NCBI GenBank assembly: GCA_964564625.1
Contig: CAZMBE010000008.1
Location: 1-64,000, forward strand
DNA from: UBA2185 sp964564625
GTDB lineage: Bacteria > Desulfobacterota > Syntrophia > Syntrophales > UBA2185
Direction: 5' to 3'
DNA: 64,000 nt
In this document: positions 54,151-63,554 of the stretch, piece after piece
Layout: every line of letters begins with the position of its first letter
Position numbering within the stretch: position 1 is the first letter of the stretch
Notes under the pieces: model-generated
The model's database searches: none
Seen by the model: the letters and a program-made list of their open reading frames with translations, nothing else
What the model was told of the DNA's origin: nothing
Position numbers and translations under genes: made by a program

Positions 54151-54891
54151 ATGCATCTTAAGAGCGTGATCCTGAACCCGTCCCGATATCCGACACAGGA
54201 TTGTTATCCTTTCTCTGTGCCCGTCTTTCAACACACGAAACACATTGCCTTCGCATCTCCTGTGACGTTCTTTATTGGTGAAAACGGTTCGGGTAAGTCG
54301 ACGTTGCTGGAGGCTATGTCCCGTGCCTGCGGTATCCATATCTGGCGGGAACCTGAGAGAACTCGCGTAAATCAAAATCCCTATGAAGACAAATTCCACC
54401 ATTTCCTTACTGTACAATGGACAGATGGAAAAGTTCCGGGCTCCTTTTTCGGGTCCGGTATCTTCAGGCACTTCACACAGCTCTTGGATGAATGGGCGGC
54501 GGCCGATCCAGGGCAACTTATGTATTATGGCGGAAAGTCTTTAATAACCCAATCTCATGGCGAATCATTCCTGTCCTTTTTCCGGAACCGCTATCGGATC
54601 AAGGGGCTCTACCTGCTTGATGAACCGGAGACAGCGCTCTCTCCCCGGAGCCAGCTCGCCCTGCTGGAGATTCTGACGGAGACAAGTGAAGCGGGCTACG
54701 CTCAATTTGTGATTGCCACGCACTCTCCTATTCTTCTGGCCTGTCCGAACGCATCAATCTACAGTTTTGATTATAACCCCGCACAGCCCATCCGGTATGA
54801 AGATACGGATCACTACCGTATTTACAAAGAATTCATGGAAGACAGGAGTAAATACTTGAAAAACGGTGTCGCTACCGATAAATTCAAATGA
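54151..54891 (+). CDS. AAA-type ABC-like ATPase
   Basis: A 246-residue single-domain ATPase. Walker A is FFIGENGSGKSTLLEAMSRACG, a signature-like SHGESF lies at about residue 135, Walker B is LYLLDEPETALSPRSQ, and VIATHSPILLAC holds the H-loop. It resembles stand-alone predicted ATPases of the RecF/SMC class. No partner protein is encoded beside it. It lies 60 bases after the acyltransferase gene. Confidence 0.83.
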   Translation: MHLKSVILNPSRYPTQDCYPFSVPVFQHTKHIAFASPVTFFIGENGSGKSTLLEAMSRACGIHIWREPERTRVNQNPYEDKFHHFLTVQWTDGKVPGSFFGSGIFRHFTQLLDEWAAADPGQLMYYGGKSLITQSHGESFLSFFRNRYRIKGLYLLDEPETALSPRSQLALLEILTETSEAGYAQFVIATHSPILLACPNASIYSFDYNPAQPIRYEDTDHYRIYKEFMEDRSKYLKNGVATDKFK

Positions 54892-55048
54892 ATGATGGTA
54901 AGAAATGTTTGTAATTGCCGAACTTGCCCACTACACCGCGTCAAAACTCGGTATTGACTGTTATGGCCAGATGACCCGAAGACCCGAAGACCGACTACCT
55001 GATAGCGGACGACACAGTATGAATAGCTTGTTGATTTCTCAGAGGACG

Positions 55049-55882
55049 ATGAAGAAAATTTTTCCACTTGTGGTATTATTGTGGTGCGCTCTTTCCGGTA
55101 CCGCCTTTGCCGCACCCCCGGGAAGGATTGTTTCTCTCGCGCCTTCCATTACGGAGATTCTCTATGATCTTGGCCTGGAAGACCGTGTTGTCGCCGTTAC
55201 CACTTTTTGTGATTATCCCCCCCAGGCCATGCATAAACCAAAGATTGGAGGCTATGCAAATCCGTCCATCGAGGCTATTGTTGCCGCGCGGCCCGACCTG
55301 GTGGTCATGACCGATGACGGGAACCCTATAGAAGTGTCTGATAGGTTGATGAAATTAGGGATTACTACCTATACTTTCAGGGCAAAACGCCTTTCTGAAC
55401 TTCCCCAGGGCATCCGCGATTTAGGCGTTGCGATTGGGATAAAAAACCAGGCTTACAAACGGGCAAAAAGGATCGAAACAGGGCTTCGCAAGTATGCAGG
55501 GAATGTTCAGAAATCACCGCCCCCCTATTTTGGGAAAAAGGCGATTTTCATTATTCAACCGGAACCGCTAATTGTAGCGGGGCCTGGGACTGTCATTGAT
55601 GATGCATTCAATCTCTTAGGATTACAGAATATCGCTTCCGATACTGATGCACGGTACCCCAAATATTCTATTGAGGAAGTAATCCTCAGATCTCCCGATG
55701 TGATATTTATCGGCATCGGCCCCATGACCAGAGAAACCTCCAAAACCCTCCTGAAAAGGTTGGCAAGGCTTGATGCGGTCCGAAAAGGTCGAGTCTATTA
55801 TACCAGTGAATCACTGTACAGACTGACACCAAGGGTTATGTCCGGTATTGAGGAAATCGAAGGGCATCTTCGCGGATATTGA
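55049..55882 (+). CDS. btuF: Cobalamin ABC transporter substrate-binding protein
   Basis: A 277-residue periplasmic binding protein. The ATG at 55049 starts a signal peptide (IFPLVVLLWCALSGTAFAA). RIVSLAPSITEILYDLGLEDRVVAV opens the mature protein and SIEAIVAARPDLVVM and the long central helix follow the type III binding-protein fold. It delivers corrinoids to BtuCD. No riboswitch lies before it, unlike the rest of the locus. A substrate other than cobalamin, such as a siderophore, is less likely here. Confidence 0.87.
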   Translation: MKKIFPLVVLLWCALSGTAFAAPPGRIVSLAPSITEILYDLGLEDRVVAVTTFCDYPPQAMHKPKIGGYANPSIEAIVAARPDLVVMTDDGNPIEVSDRLMKLGITTYTFRAKRLSELPQGIRDLGVAIGIKNQAYKRAKRIETGLRKYAGNVQKSPPPYFGKKAIFIIQPEPLIVAGPGTVIDDAFNLLGLQNIASDTDARYPKYSIEEVILRSPDVIFIGIGPMTRETSKTLLKRLARLDAVRKGRVYYTSESLYRLTPRVMSGIEEIEGHLRGY

Positions 55883-55897
55883 GCCTTATCTTTGATC

Positions 55898-55903
55898 TTG
55901 ACA
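55898..55903 (+). promoter_or_regulatory. Candidate -35 box of the cobalamin operon
   Basis: TTGACA lies 49 bases before the first riboswitch. The matching -10 is only AT-rich sequence (TAATTA 17 bases later), so this is tentative. Confidence 0.4.
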
Positions 55904-55952
55904 AATATCTTTACCTCTGCTAATTAGCATAAAATAAATAGAAAAACCATTA

Positions 55953-56093
55953 TTGGTGGATATGAGGAAGAGGGGTTAAAAGCCCCCGCTGCCCCGCAGC
56001 CGTGAAAGGAACGAAAACCCGATTTGCCACTGTCATACTATGACGGGAAGGCGGGTGAGTAGGTAGCCTGAAGCCGGAAAACCGATCCATCAA
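55953..56093 (+). ncRNA. Cobalamin riboswitch 1 (before btuC)
   Basis: Conserved parts are present in order: a P1 stem pairing 55953-55961 (TTGGTGGAT) with 56085-56093 (ATCCATCAA), the GCTGCCCCGCAGCCGTGAAAGG core, GCCACTG, GACGGGAAGGCG, and the B12-box-like TAGCCTGAAGCCGGAAAACC. The btuC start follows 22 bases later, so ligand binding probably controls translation or early termination. Confidence 0.93.
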
Positions 56094-56115
56094 GAAGATC
56101 CTCGCGGGAGGGATA

Positions 56116-57210
56116 ATGCTTAAGTACTTTTTCCTACCATTTTTCATTCTATCCTCTATTTCCGTCCTTGCGATCACCAAAGACATGACAGATAAGGTTG
56201 TAACGCTTTCCCGGGTCATTCGGGTGAGCCTCTTGCTCCTTGCAGTTTTCATTATTATTTCAGTGGCTTCGATGCTCGTCGGATCCAGCCAGTTGGGTAC
56301 GGTATCTCTTGTCAAAGCCTTGCTGGCGATGATAAAGAGTGAGGACCTCAATCTTTTTATAACGGAAAAGACAATCCTTTTCTCCATTCGCCTGCCGCGG
56401 ATTATCTTTGCCGGTATTGTTGGCGCGTCGCTCTCGGCAGCTGGTGTTGTATTTCAGGGACTTCTCCGCAACCCCCTTGCAGACCCTTACATCCTTGGGA
56501 TATCTGGAGGATCAGCGGTCGGGGCGATTGTTGCTATCATCATGGGGATAAGCTTCGTTCCTTTTGGTGTTGCCGGTCTCGCTGTTTCGGGGGCGCTCCT
56601 CACCATCGGTTTGGTGTATGGTATTGCCAGAACAAAGAAAGAACTTCACTCTACAACCCTTCTCTTGGCAGGCGTGATCGTCAATGCCTTTTTTTCTGCC
56701 GTTATTATGTTACTCATTTCTATGACAAATAATCATGAACTGCGGAGTGCGATATTCTGGTTAATGGGAGATTTGAGTCTCGCCGAATGGAACGAGATTA
56801 TACTTACCGGCTTTTTTTTAATGATCGGATTCATTGTTATGTACATCTATTCGAGACATTTGAATCTCATCGTCTCCGGCGAAGAGACAGCCATGCAGCT
56901 TGGTGTAGATGTTGAGAAAACCAAGAAGATACTCCTTCTTGCCGCATCGCTTGTAACGGGAGTAGCCGTATCGGTGAGCGGCACCATCGGCTTTATCGGC
57001 CTGATTATACCGCACATGATGAGAATGCTGTTAGGTTCGGATCACAGGCTTCTCCTCCCCTCTTCCGCGCTTTTCGGCGCCTCATTTCTTATTGTTGCGG
57101 ACACCCTTGCCAGAACGATTACCGCCCCCGCAGAGTTGCCCGTGGGTGTAATTACGGCAATGTGCGGGGCTCCCTACTTCATTTACCTCTTACGCAGGAA
57201 GGCAATCTGA
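56116..57210 (+). CDS. btuC: Cobalamin ABC transporter permease
   Basis: A 364-residue FecCD/BtuC-family permease with about ten membrane helices. The family motif FSIRLPRIIFAGIVGASLSA and VFQGLLRNPLADPYILGISGGSA are clear, and IGFIGLIIPHMMRMLLGSDHRLLLPSSA is near the end. An additional N-terminal hydrophobic segment (FLPFFILSSISVLAI) precedes the usual first helix. CGGGAGGG precedes the ATG. It is directly downstream of the first riboswitch and three bases before btuD. Confidence 0.93.
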   Translation: MLKYFFLPFFILSSISVLAITKDMTDKVVTLSRVIRVSLLLLAVFIIISVASMLVGSSQLGTVSLVKALLAMIKSEDLNLFITEKTILFSIRLPRIIFAGIVGASLSAAGVVFQGLLRNPLADPYILGISGGSAVGAIVAIIMGISFVPFGVAGLAVSGALLTIGLVYGIARTKKELHSTTLLLAGVIVNAFFSAVIMLLISMTNNHELRSAIFWLMGDLSLAEWNEIILTGFFLMIGFIVMYIYSRHLNLIVSGEETAMQLGVDVEKTKKILLLAASLVTGVAVSVSGTIGFIGLIIPHMMRMLLGSDHRLLLPSSALFGASFLIVADTLARTITAPAELPVGVITAMCGAPYFIYLLRRKAI

Positions 57211-57213
57211 TCC

Positions 57214-58044
57214 ATGCCCATTATAAAACTGCAACACATTGGGTTCAGATATGATGACGATTGGGTCTTAAGGAACATTTCTTTCGAGGTGCACAAGGGA
57301 GAGTTCGTAGGCGTAATTGGTCCCAACGGTTCCGGTAAGACGACTCTCCTCAAGATACTGGATGGTATCTTCACTCCCCAGGAAGGAGAAATGTGGATAG
57401 ACGAAACCCCGAGCGGTAAGCTCAAGAGAGAACACCTGGCGAAAATAATTGCAGTTGTTCCCCAGGAGTCCTTGATGATTTTTCCCTTCACCGTTCAGGA
57501 AATCGTGTTAATGGGACGAGCGCCGCATTTAGGCAAATGGAGATTTGAAGGAGACACAGACTTCAGGATTGCTCGTCAGGCCATGGAGATGACGGATACG
57601 CTATCCTTGATGAAGCGGAACATGAATGAATTGAGTGGTGGTGAGCGGCAGAGGGTCTTAATAGCAAGGGCTTTGGCACAGCAACCGCAGATCATGCTCC
57701 TTGATGAACCCACCGCCTTTCTGGACATCCGGCATCAAGTAGAATTTTTTGATTTAATAAAAGCACTGAACAAAGACCAGGCACTCACGGTAATCGGCGC
57801 CAGTCACGATATCAACCTGGCATCGCTGTACTGTGACAGGATTATGCTTCTTCGTAGCGGCGATATCCATTGTATGGGAAGTCCCGAAGAGGTAATCACG
57901 GAATCAAACATTAAGGAAGTGTACAAAACAGATGTCACCGTTGATAGAAATCCAATGACCGGTCAGCCACGGGTCACGCTCTTGAGTTCATATCCGTCGG
58001 AGGGAGGAAACCGGTTTCAATCCGGTGCTGCCCCGCAACTGTAA
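57214..58044 (+). CDS. btuD: Cobalamin ABC transporter ATP-binding protein
   Basis: A 276-residue ABC ATPase. Walker A is GVIGPNGSGKTTLLKILDG, the signature is LSGGERQRVLIARALAQ, Walker B is IMLLDEPTAFLD. It ends SSYPSEGGNRFQSGAAPQL, a tail encoded by the start of the second cobalamin riboswitch: bases 57992-58044, including the TAA, belong to both. The tail is therefore not expected to be conserved in other BtuD proteins. Confidence 0.93.
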   Translation: MPIIKLQHIGFRYDDDWVLRNISFEVHKGEFVGVIGPNGSGKTTLLKILDGIFTPQEGEMWIDETPSGKLKREHLAKIIAVVPQESLMIFPFTVQEIVLMGRAPHLGKWRFEGDTDFRIARQAMEMTDTLSLMKRNMNELSGGERQRVLIARALAQQPQIMLLDEPTAFLDIRHQVEFFDLIKALNKDQALTVIGASHDINLASLYCDRIMLLRSGDIHCMGSPEEVITESNIKEVYKTDVTVDRNPMTGQPRVTLLSSYPSEGGNRFQSGAAPQL

Positions 58045-58155
58045 GCGGAACGAAATCCACAGAAAGCCACGGGTTTTCCATACGAGGAAGGCCGGGAAGG
58101 CGTGGAACATAGGTGCAAGGTACGAGCCGCAAGCCAGGACACTCATCTGATGGAT
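57992..58155 (+). ncRNA. Cobalamin riboswitch 2 (overlaps btuD 3' end)
   Basis: P1 pairs ATCCGTCGG (57992-58000) with CTGATGGAT (58147-58155), including two G-U pairs. Core elements are GGTGCTGCCCCGCAACTGTAAGCGG, GCCACGGGT, GGGAAGGCG and GAGCCGCAAGCCAGGACAC. The btuD stop TAA (58042-58044) lies in the conserved CAACTGTAAGCGG. Downstream, TTCCC (58168-58172) can pair with GGGAA (58177-58181) next to the btuB ribosome site AAGGAG. Confidence 0.93.
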
Positions 58156-58194
58156 CAAATAACTACGTTCCCGAGGGGGAAAGGAGAAAATCAA

Positions 58195-60306
58195 ATGAAA
58201 AAAGGCTTAAAATTACTTGTTGTTTTCACTGTGTTCCTGTTGCTTGCCGCATCGGCCGGCGTAACGCTTGCGGAGAAGGAAGATGCTGCCCAGGAAAAAG
58301 CTGCCCAGGAAAAAGCAATTCTCATGGAAGAGGTAGTCGTCACTGCGACACGGGATACGGAAGAAATTCGAAAGATTCCTGCGAATGTTTCCGTCATTAC
58401 GACTGAGCAGATTGAAAAATCGGGTGCAACGACAATTCCGGAAGTCCTCGATAAGCTGGAAAGCATACAGTTCCGCTCCTATAGCGGCAACTCCTCCCAG
58501 GCGACCATAGATATACGCGGCTTCGGAGGCGATAATCCTTTTGGCAAGAGCCTGATCATGCTTGACGGCAGGCGCCTGAACAGACCGGATATGTCTTCTA
58601 TCAACTGGCTGCAGATTCCCTTGAATAATGTTGAGAGGATCGAGGTCGTCCGTGGCGCAAGCAGTGTCCTCTATGGTGATGCGGCGATCGGCGGCGTCAT
58701 CAACATAATTACCAAGAAAGGCGAGGGACCACCGAAAGTGAACGCTTCCGTAATAGTGGGAAGCTATGGCCTCCACGATGAACGGGTGAGTGTAACCGGT
58801 TCTGTGGATAAATTTACTTACGCGCTGAACGGAGAAAACAATTACAACTCCGGCTATCGGGACCGATCAAAATTCTCATCCAAAGGAGGCGGGTTTGATT
58901 TTGGATATAACGCAAGTGAGAGCTTCAGTGCATCTTTAGGAGCTTCCTTCAATAAAACGGACTATCAAATGCCGGGGTTTCTTACGCAAACCCAGCTCGA
59001 TCAGGACAGGCGGCAGTACCAGCATGCACCGCCGGAATTATACAGTATCACAACACCCGATGATGATGGATCAGATAAATATACCAACGTCAATCTGGGC
59101 ATAAAGTCCCTCTTGGGATCCATCGGGGAGATCGATGTCTCTTTTCTGTATGGTAAAAAGGACCTTGAGACCAACATGCCCTCATGGTTCCTGTTTTCGG
59201 ATACCTCAACAGACACGTACGGTGTTACACCGAAATATGTTCTGGCAAAGGACATCTTTGGCTTCAAAAATAAACTGGTTATCGGCCTGGATTATTACCA
59301 TGAACCTTATGAGAAGGAATTATACAGCAGCCGGGCAAGAACCTTAAAAACAAGCTCGGCAGATTTTACCAGGAACAGTCTTGCGTATTATGTCAGGGAT
59401 GAATTCAGCATTTTAAAAAACCTGATTCTGCATGCCGGATATCGGTCAGAACATACATCCATTGAGGGGTCAAACAAGGACAATGTGAATCCGGCCAACA
59501 ATTTCTCAGACGAGGAAAACACGTACAACGCGGACGCGTATGAAGCGGGACTGACCTTACTTGTGGGTAAGAAAACAAAGGTCTTCGCGAAGTATGCTAC
59601 GGTCTACCGGATCCCTTTTTTAGATGAAATCGCCATGTTCAACGGATATAGCGGCGGTGTCCTGTTTAACAAGAACCTCAAGAAAGAAAAAGGGGTCAGC
59701 ATGGAAGCGGGCACGGAATTGTATCCCCTGGATAACCTGAAAATAGGACTAACCGTCTTCAGGATCAATATGGAGGATGAAATTTCATGGTTCGCTACAG
59801 GTCTGTTTACCGGGTATAATACAAATCAAGATAAGACACGTCATGACGGCGCAGAGGTTTCCCTGTCCTATGCATGGGGTAAATGGGCCAAGTTCTATGG
59901 CAATTTCACCTACCACAAGGCTACCTTTGAAAATGGGCCGTATGATAACAAGGAAATGCCTCTGGTGCCTAAACGGATGGCGAATGCCGGCATCGAGATA
60001 TATCTTCCCTACAACCTGATTCTGCGTCCTGAAGTTCGCTACGTGGGAAAGACCTACCTGTCCCAAGACTATAACAACGTTGCCGAGAAACTGGATTCCC
60101 ATACCCTCTATAATGTTTATCTCTCGTATAAGCCGACGTTTGGAAAAGTAACGATGACAGCCTTTTTTGGTGTAGAGAATCTGACCGACGAGAAATATTC
60201 GTCATTTGGTTCGTACAATGTCCCTGCATATGGTGCGGGAGCTCCTAATACTTACTATCCCATGCCGGGGATCATGTGTAAGGGAGGACTTTCCTTTGAA
60301 CTTTAA
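58195..60306 (+). CDS. btuB: TonB-dependent cobalamin receptor
   Basis: A 703-residue outer-membrane receptor. A signal peptide (LLVVFTVFLLLAASAGVTLAE) is followed by a duplicated AAQEK (a 15-base direct repeat at 58286-58315), then the TonB box EEVVVTATRDTE. The plug has IPANVSVITTEQIEKSG, TIDIRGFGGDN and SSVLYGDAAIGGVINIITKKG. The rest is a 22-strand barrel ending in Phe-Glu-Leu. The size and position behind a cobalamin riboswitch indicate a corrinoid receptor. Confidence 0.9.
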   Translation: MKKGLKLLVVFTVFLLLAASAGVTLAEKEDAAQEKAAQEKAILMEEVVVTATRDTEEIRKIPANVSVITTEQIEKSGATTIPEVLDKLESIQFRSYSGNSSQATIDIRGFGGDNPFGKSLIMLDGRRLNRPDMSSINWLQIPLNNVERIEVVRGASSVLYGDAAIGGVINIITKKGEGPPKVNASVIVGSYGLHDERVSVTGSVDKFTYALNGENNYNSGYRDRSKFSSKGGGFDFGYNASESFSASLGASFNKTDYQMPGFLTQTQLDQDRRQYQHAPPELYSITTPDDDGSDKYTNVNLGIKSLLGSIGEIDVSFLYGKKDLETNMPSWFLFSDTSTDTYGVTPKYVLAKDIFGFKNKLVIGLDYYHEPYEKELYSSRARTLKTSSADFTRNSLAYYVRDEFSILKNLILHAGYRSEHTSIEGSNKDNVNPANNFSDEENTYNADAYEAGLTLLVGKKTKVFAKYATVYRIPFLDEIAMFNGYSGGVLFNKNLKKEKGVSMEAGTELYPLDNLKIGLTVFRINMEDEISWFATGLFTGYNTNQDKTRHDGAEVSLSYAWGKWAKFYGNFTYHKATFENGPYDNKEMPLVPKRMANAGIEIYLPYNLILRPEVRYVGKTYLSQDYNNVAEKLDSHTLYNVYLSYKPTFGKVTMTAFFGVENLTDEKYSSFGSYNVPAYGAGAPNTYYPMPGIMCKGGLSFEL

Positions 60307-61096
60307 AGGAGACTGGTCTCTGAAAAACCGTTTTCCCTTCCGTCTGGGAACGACTTCATACATCATTCCGGCGGATCTGCTGCCGAATGTCGGCTTTTTA
60401 GCAGATAAGGTGGATGACATCGAACTGGTGTTGTTTGAATCGGATGAATTTTCCAATCTGCCGGATGCGGTCACTATCGAAAGGCTCAAGGACATAGCAG
60501 GACGGTTTGACCTGACCTACACCGTCCATCTTCCTCTCGATACCTTGATGGGACACGCTCAGGCATCTGTCCGGCAGCAATCTGTGGATAAATGTCTCCG
60601 TGTTATCGAGCGCACGGCTCCGCTCTCGCCCTTTGCCTATGTTGTACATTTCCATGGGGATCAACGGGGCAAAAGCCCTTCGCTGGAAATGGAACGATGG
60701 GTCGATGGTCACAGGCAATCTGCGGAGATGCTTGTTCGGGCCGTTGATGCCCAGGACCTGTGTGTGGAATTGCTCGATTATCCCTACGAACTCATCGATG
60801 GCATTGTAAGTGACTATGGACTGAGCATCTGCCTCGATATGGGCCATCTCCTTCTTTACGGATATGAGCCGGAAGAGTATCTCGACCGTTATCTGTCACG
60901 GACTCGAGTGGTTCATCTCCACGGAGTTGAAGACGGGCACGATCATCGCGGCCTATCTTGTGTGCCTGCCCGGCTGCTCAGAACCCTTGTAGAAAGGCTG
61001 GGAAACGGGTCGAATAAAACCAGGGTTGTAACGATGGAAATCTTCGATGAAGGAATGCTTTACCAATCCATGGACGTCATGAGTCGGTATGCGTAA
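60296..61096 (+). CDS. cbiR: CbiR-like cobamide-remodelling TIM-barrel hydrolase
   Basis: A 266-residue TIM-barrel of the AP endonuclease 2/xylose isomerase-like superfamily. Barrel strands with metal-type His, Asp and Glu are seen: RLGTTSYIIPADLLPNV, YTVHLPLDTLMG, VVHFHGDQ, VELLDYP, ICLDMGHLL and VVHLHGVEDGHDHRGLS. CbiR enzymes hydrolyse the nucleotide loop of imported cobamides so that the lower ligand can be replaced; membership is inferred from fold and from its place between btuB and cbiP behind a cobalamin riboswitch. The start is probably TTG 60296 with GGGAGG upstream, overlapping the btuB stop. The catalytic Glu is in MEIFDEGM. Confidence 0.72.
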   Translation: MNFKGDWSLKNRFPFRLGTTSYIIPADLLPNVGFLADKVDDIELVLFESDEFSNLPDAVTIERLKDIAGRFDLTYTVHLPLDTLMGHAQASVRQQSVDKCLRVIERTAPLSPFAYVVHFHGDQRGKSPSLEMERWVDGHRQSAEMLVRAVDAQDLCVELLDYPYELIDGIVSDYGLSICLDMGHLLLYGYEPEEYLDRYLSRTRVVHLHGVEDGHDHRGLSCVPARLLRTLVERLGNGSNKTRVVTMEIFDEGMLYQSMDVMSRYA

Positions 61097-61119
61097 TGAT
61101 GCACTCATAGAATATACAT

Positions 61120-62679
61120 ATGAAGAACATAGCACAACATTCTGAGGCAAAATGTGTTGCCGTTTTAGGAACCGGTTCAGATGTAGGAAAAAGTGTCGTA
61201 GTTACGGCCTTATGCCGTATTTTCAATGATCTCGGCGTACCCGTAGCCCCGTTTAAGGCGCAGAATATGTCCAATAATTCGTATGTCACACCTGAAGGAG
61301 GAGAGATGGGACGGGCACAGATTGTCCAGGCGGAAGCTGCCCGTATCACTCCCCATGTGGACATGAACCCAGTGCTCCTCAAACCGTCAACGGATATATG
61401 TGCCCAGGTAGTCCTCCAGGGAAAACCGATGGGAAACAGAGAAGCAAAAGAATATTTTGCAAACACAGATTACCTTTTTGAAAAAGCATTAGCCAGTCTG
61501 GAGTGTCTCCGGGGGTCATACTCGCTCATCTTCATGGAAGGCGCCGGCTCCTGTGCTGAGGTCAATCTTCGATCCCGTGATTTTGTAAACTTCCGCATGG
61601 CACATGCTGCCGATGCGCCGGTTATCCTTGTTGCCGATATAGACCGGGGAGGTGTATTCGCCCAGATTATTGGAACCCTGGATATCATTCCGGCAGATGA
61701 CAGGGAACGCGTGAAAGGCATCGTCATCAACCGCTTCCGGGGTGATCCGCATATCTTCACAACAGGTATTGAGTATATCGAAAGCAAAACCGGAATCCCC
61801 GTTCTTGGTCTGATACCGTACTTCCATCACATCCAGATAGAATCTGAAGACGGCCTGCCCCTGGATGTCCGGATCGACCCGTCATCCGGTCCCGAACCGG
61901 GAAAGATTAATATGGGGGTAATCCGGCTGCCGCATATCTCCAATTTTACAGATTTTGACCCTTTCATGCGTGATGCATCTGTGAATGTCCACTATCTTGC
62001 CCGTGCTCGGCCTCTGGATGGCTATGATGTGATCTTTCTTCCCGGTACGAAAAATGGGCGATTCGATATGGAATGGCTGAAGGATACAGGCTGGGCAGCC
62101 GAACTTTCAAAGTTCATACGAGACGGCGGCCGACTTGTGGGTATATGTGGCGGGTATCAGTTGCTCGGTAAGGTGATCATCGACCCTGACGGTGTTGAAG
62201 GAACACCGGGAGAGACATATTGCCTTGGCTTTCTGGATGTAGAGACGACGCTGCACAAGGAAAAAATACTGTCCCGTTCCACCGGCATCTGGGAGGATGA
62301 CGGAGAAAAGGCAGCGGGGTATGAGATACACATGGGTGTTACTAAACGCGACCCGGGAGTACGCCCTGTGATTCATGTTCTCACACAAAATGGTGACCCC
62401 GTTGACCGTTGCGATGGAGGGAAAAGTTCTGATGGCAGAATCTGGGGCACCTATTTCCATGGTCTTTTTGACATGCCTAGTTTCAGACATTCGTTCCTGC
62501 AGGGGATCTCGGTTAATTATAACCCAGGAAAACACGATTGCCACAGAGGTCATGCATCCGATTTTAAAGATTATCAGTATGATCTGCTGGCAGACCATTT
62601 CCGTGCTCATATGAACATGGACAGCCTTTTTACAATTCTAGGTTATAACAAGAAGGAGATGTGTAATGCAGCCGTATGA
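61120..62679 (+). CDS. cbiP: Cobyric acid synthase
   Basis: A 519-residue ATP-dependent amidase. GTGSDVGKSVVVTALCRIF and PFKAQNMSNNSYVTPEG are CobQ/CbiP motifs; the glutaminase part has Cys in GICGGYQLLGKV and His in GTYFHGLFD. It amidates adenosylcobyrinic acid a,c-diamide at four positions. In a salvage locus it suggests that uptake includes incomplete corrinoids, or that the enzyme serves a pathway located elsewhere. It overlaps tonB by 14 bases. Confidence 0.93.
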   Translation: MKNIAQHSEAKCVAVLGTGSDVGKSVVVTALCRIFNDLGVPVAPFKAQNMSNNSYVTPEGGEMGRAQIVQAEAARITPHVDMNPVLLKPSTDICAQVVLQGKPMGNREAKEYFANTDYLFEKALASLECLRGSYSLIFMEGAGSCAEVNLRSRDFVNFRMAHAADAPVILVADIDRGGVFAQIIGTLDIIPADDRERVKGIVINRFRGDPHIFTTGIEYIESKTGIPVLGLIPYFHHIQIESEDGLPLDVRIDPSSGPEPGKINMGVIRLPHISNFTDFDPFMRDASVNVHYLARARPLDGYDVIFLPGTKNGRFDMEWLKDTGWAAELSKFIRDGGRLVGICGGYQLLGKVIIDPDGVEGTPGETYCLGFLDVETTLHKEKILSRSTGIWEDDGEKAAGYEIHMGVTKRDPGVRPVIHVLTQNGDPVDRCDGGKSSDGRIWGTYFHGLFDMPSFRHSFLQGISVNYNPGKHDCHRGHASDFKDYQYDLLADHFRAHMNMDSLFTILGYNKKEMCNAAV

Positions 62680-63433
62680 ATTGTTCCGAAAAAGAAGCAA
62701 TACACAAAGGAGCACTTTTTTTGCCCTTTCCATATCCCTGGCTTTTCATATGGTCATATTCTTGATCTTGATAACGGCTACCGCCGCCCCCGCCATATTA
62801 AAGGTGGAAGATGATCAGATCATTCATGTATTTATTGCTTCCATAGAGACCGAACATAACGCACATCCATGGGGTCCGCAATCCCCTGGAGACGTTATAG
62901 AGAGCAAAAAGAAAAAAATGGTCGAGATGGCGAACATAGACATACCTATCGATAAACAGGATAGACACAAGGTGGATGTTGAACCGGTTACTCAGCATAC
63001 TCTTGAAAAAGAATCTTTCAGGAGGGCAATTGTAGAAACACCTCAACCAAGCGATTCTGAAACGGTATATGTAACACCGTCACAGACTGCCCATACAGTT
63101 CAAGGCTGGTCAGTGTTGCCCGGCCATTCGCCGGTAAAGGAAATATCCCTTGCCGTACCGCGGTATCGTGAGAATGCCCCACCCGCCTATCCCTCGATTG
63201 CCCGAATGCGGGGTTATGAAGGTGTTGTACTGCTTGCCGCGCAAATATTCAGCGATGGTGGAGTAGGCAGTTTGAAGATAAAAAAATCATCGGGATACGA
63301 GGTTTTGGATAGATCAGCTGTGAAAGCCGTAAAGACATGGAAATTTGAACCCGGGACCAGGTTGGGGAAACCTGTCAGCATGTGGGTTGAGGTTCCGGTG
63401 AAATTTGTCTTGAAAGATACGGAAACAATATAA
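62666..63433 (+). CDS. tonB: TonB-like energy transducer
   Basis: A 255-residue TonB. One N-terminal anchor (FFALSISLAFHMVIFLILITA), a long charged periplasmic spacer, and the TonB C-terminal domain from about residue 170 (PPAYPSIARMRGYEGVVLLAAQIF ... SSGYEVLDRSAVKAVKTWKFEPG). It passes proton-motive energy to the receptor. The overlap with cbiP makes it a dedicated partner of this corrinoid receptor; exbB and exbD are not here. Confidence 0.88.
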   Translation: MQPYELFRKRSNTQRSTFFALSISLAFHMVIFLILITATAAPAILKVEDDQIIHVFIASIETEHNAHPWGPQSPGDVIESKKKKMVEMANIDIPIDKQDRHKVDVEPVTQHTLEKESFRRAIVETPQPSDSETVYVTPSQTAHTVQGWSVLPGHSPVKEISLAVPRYRENAPPAYPSIARMRGYEGVVLLAAQIFSDGGVGSLKIKKSSGYEVLDRSAVKAVKTWKFEPGTRLGKPVSMWVEVPVKFVLKDTETI

Positions 63434-63474
63434 TCAACTAGAGCCATTAGAAGATCAAATAGTATAAAAGCTAA

Positions 63475-63505
63475 GCAGCGCTCGCAAATGATTGACAAGC
63501 GCTGC
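63475..63505. terminator. Hairpin between convergent tonB and HEAT gene
   Basis: GCAGCGCT (63475-63482) pairs with AGCGCTGC (63498-63505) around a 15-base loop. There is no T tract, so it is only a candidate. Confidence 0.4.
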
Positions 63506-63554
63506 CGTTACGTACAATGGTACAACCCACACTTTGATATATGGAGAAGAGTGA

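Noticed and set aside
54905..55048. 48-residue N-terminal extension of btuF
   Set aside because: It places a signal peptide inside the protein; the ATG at 55049 gives a normal leader.
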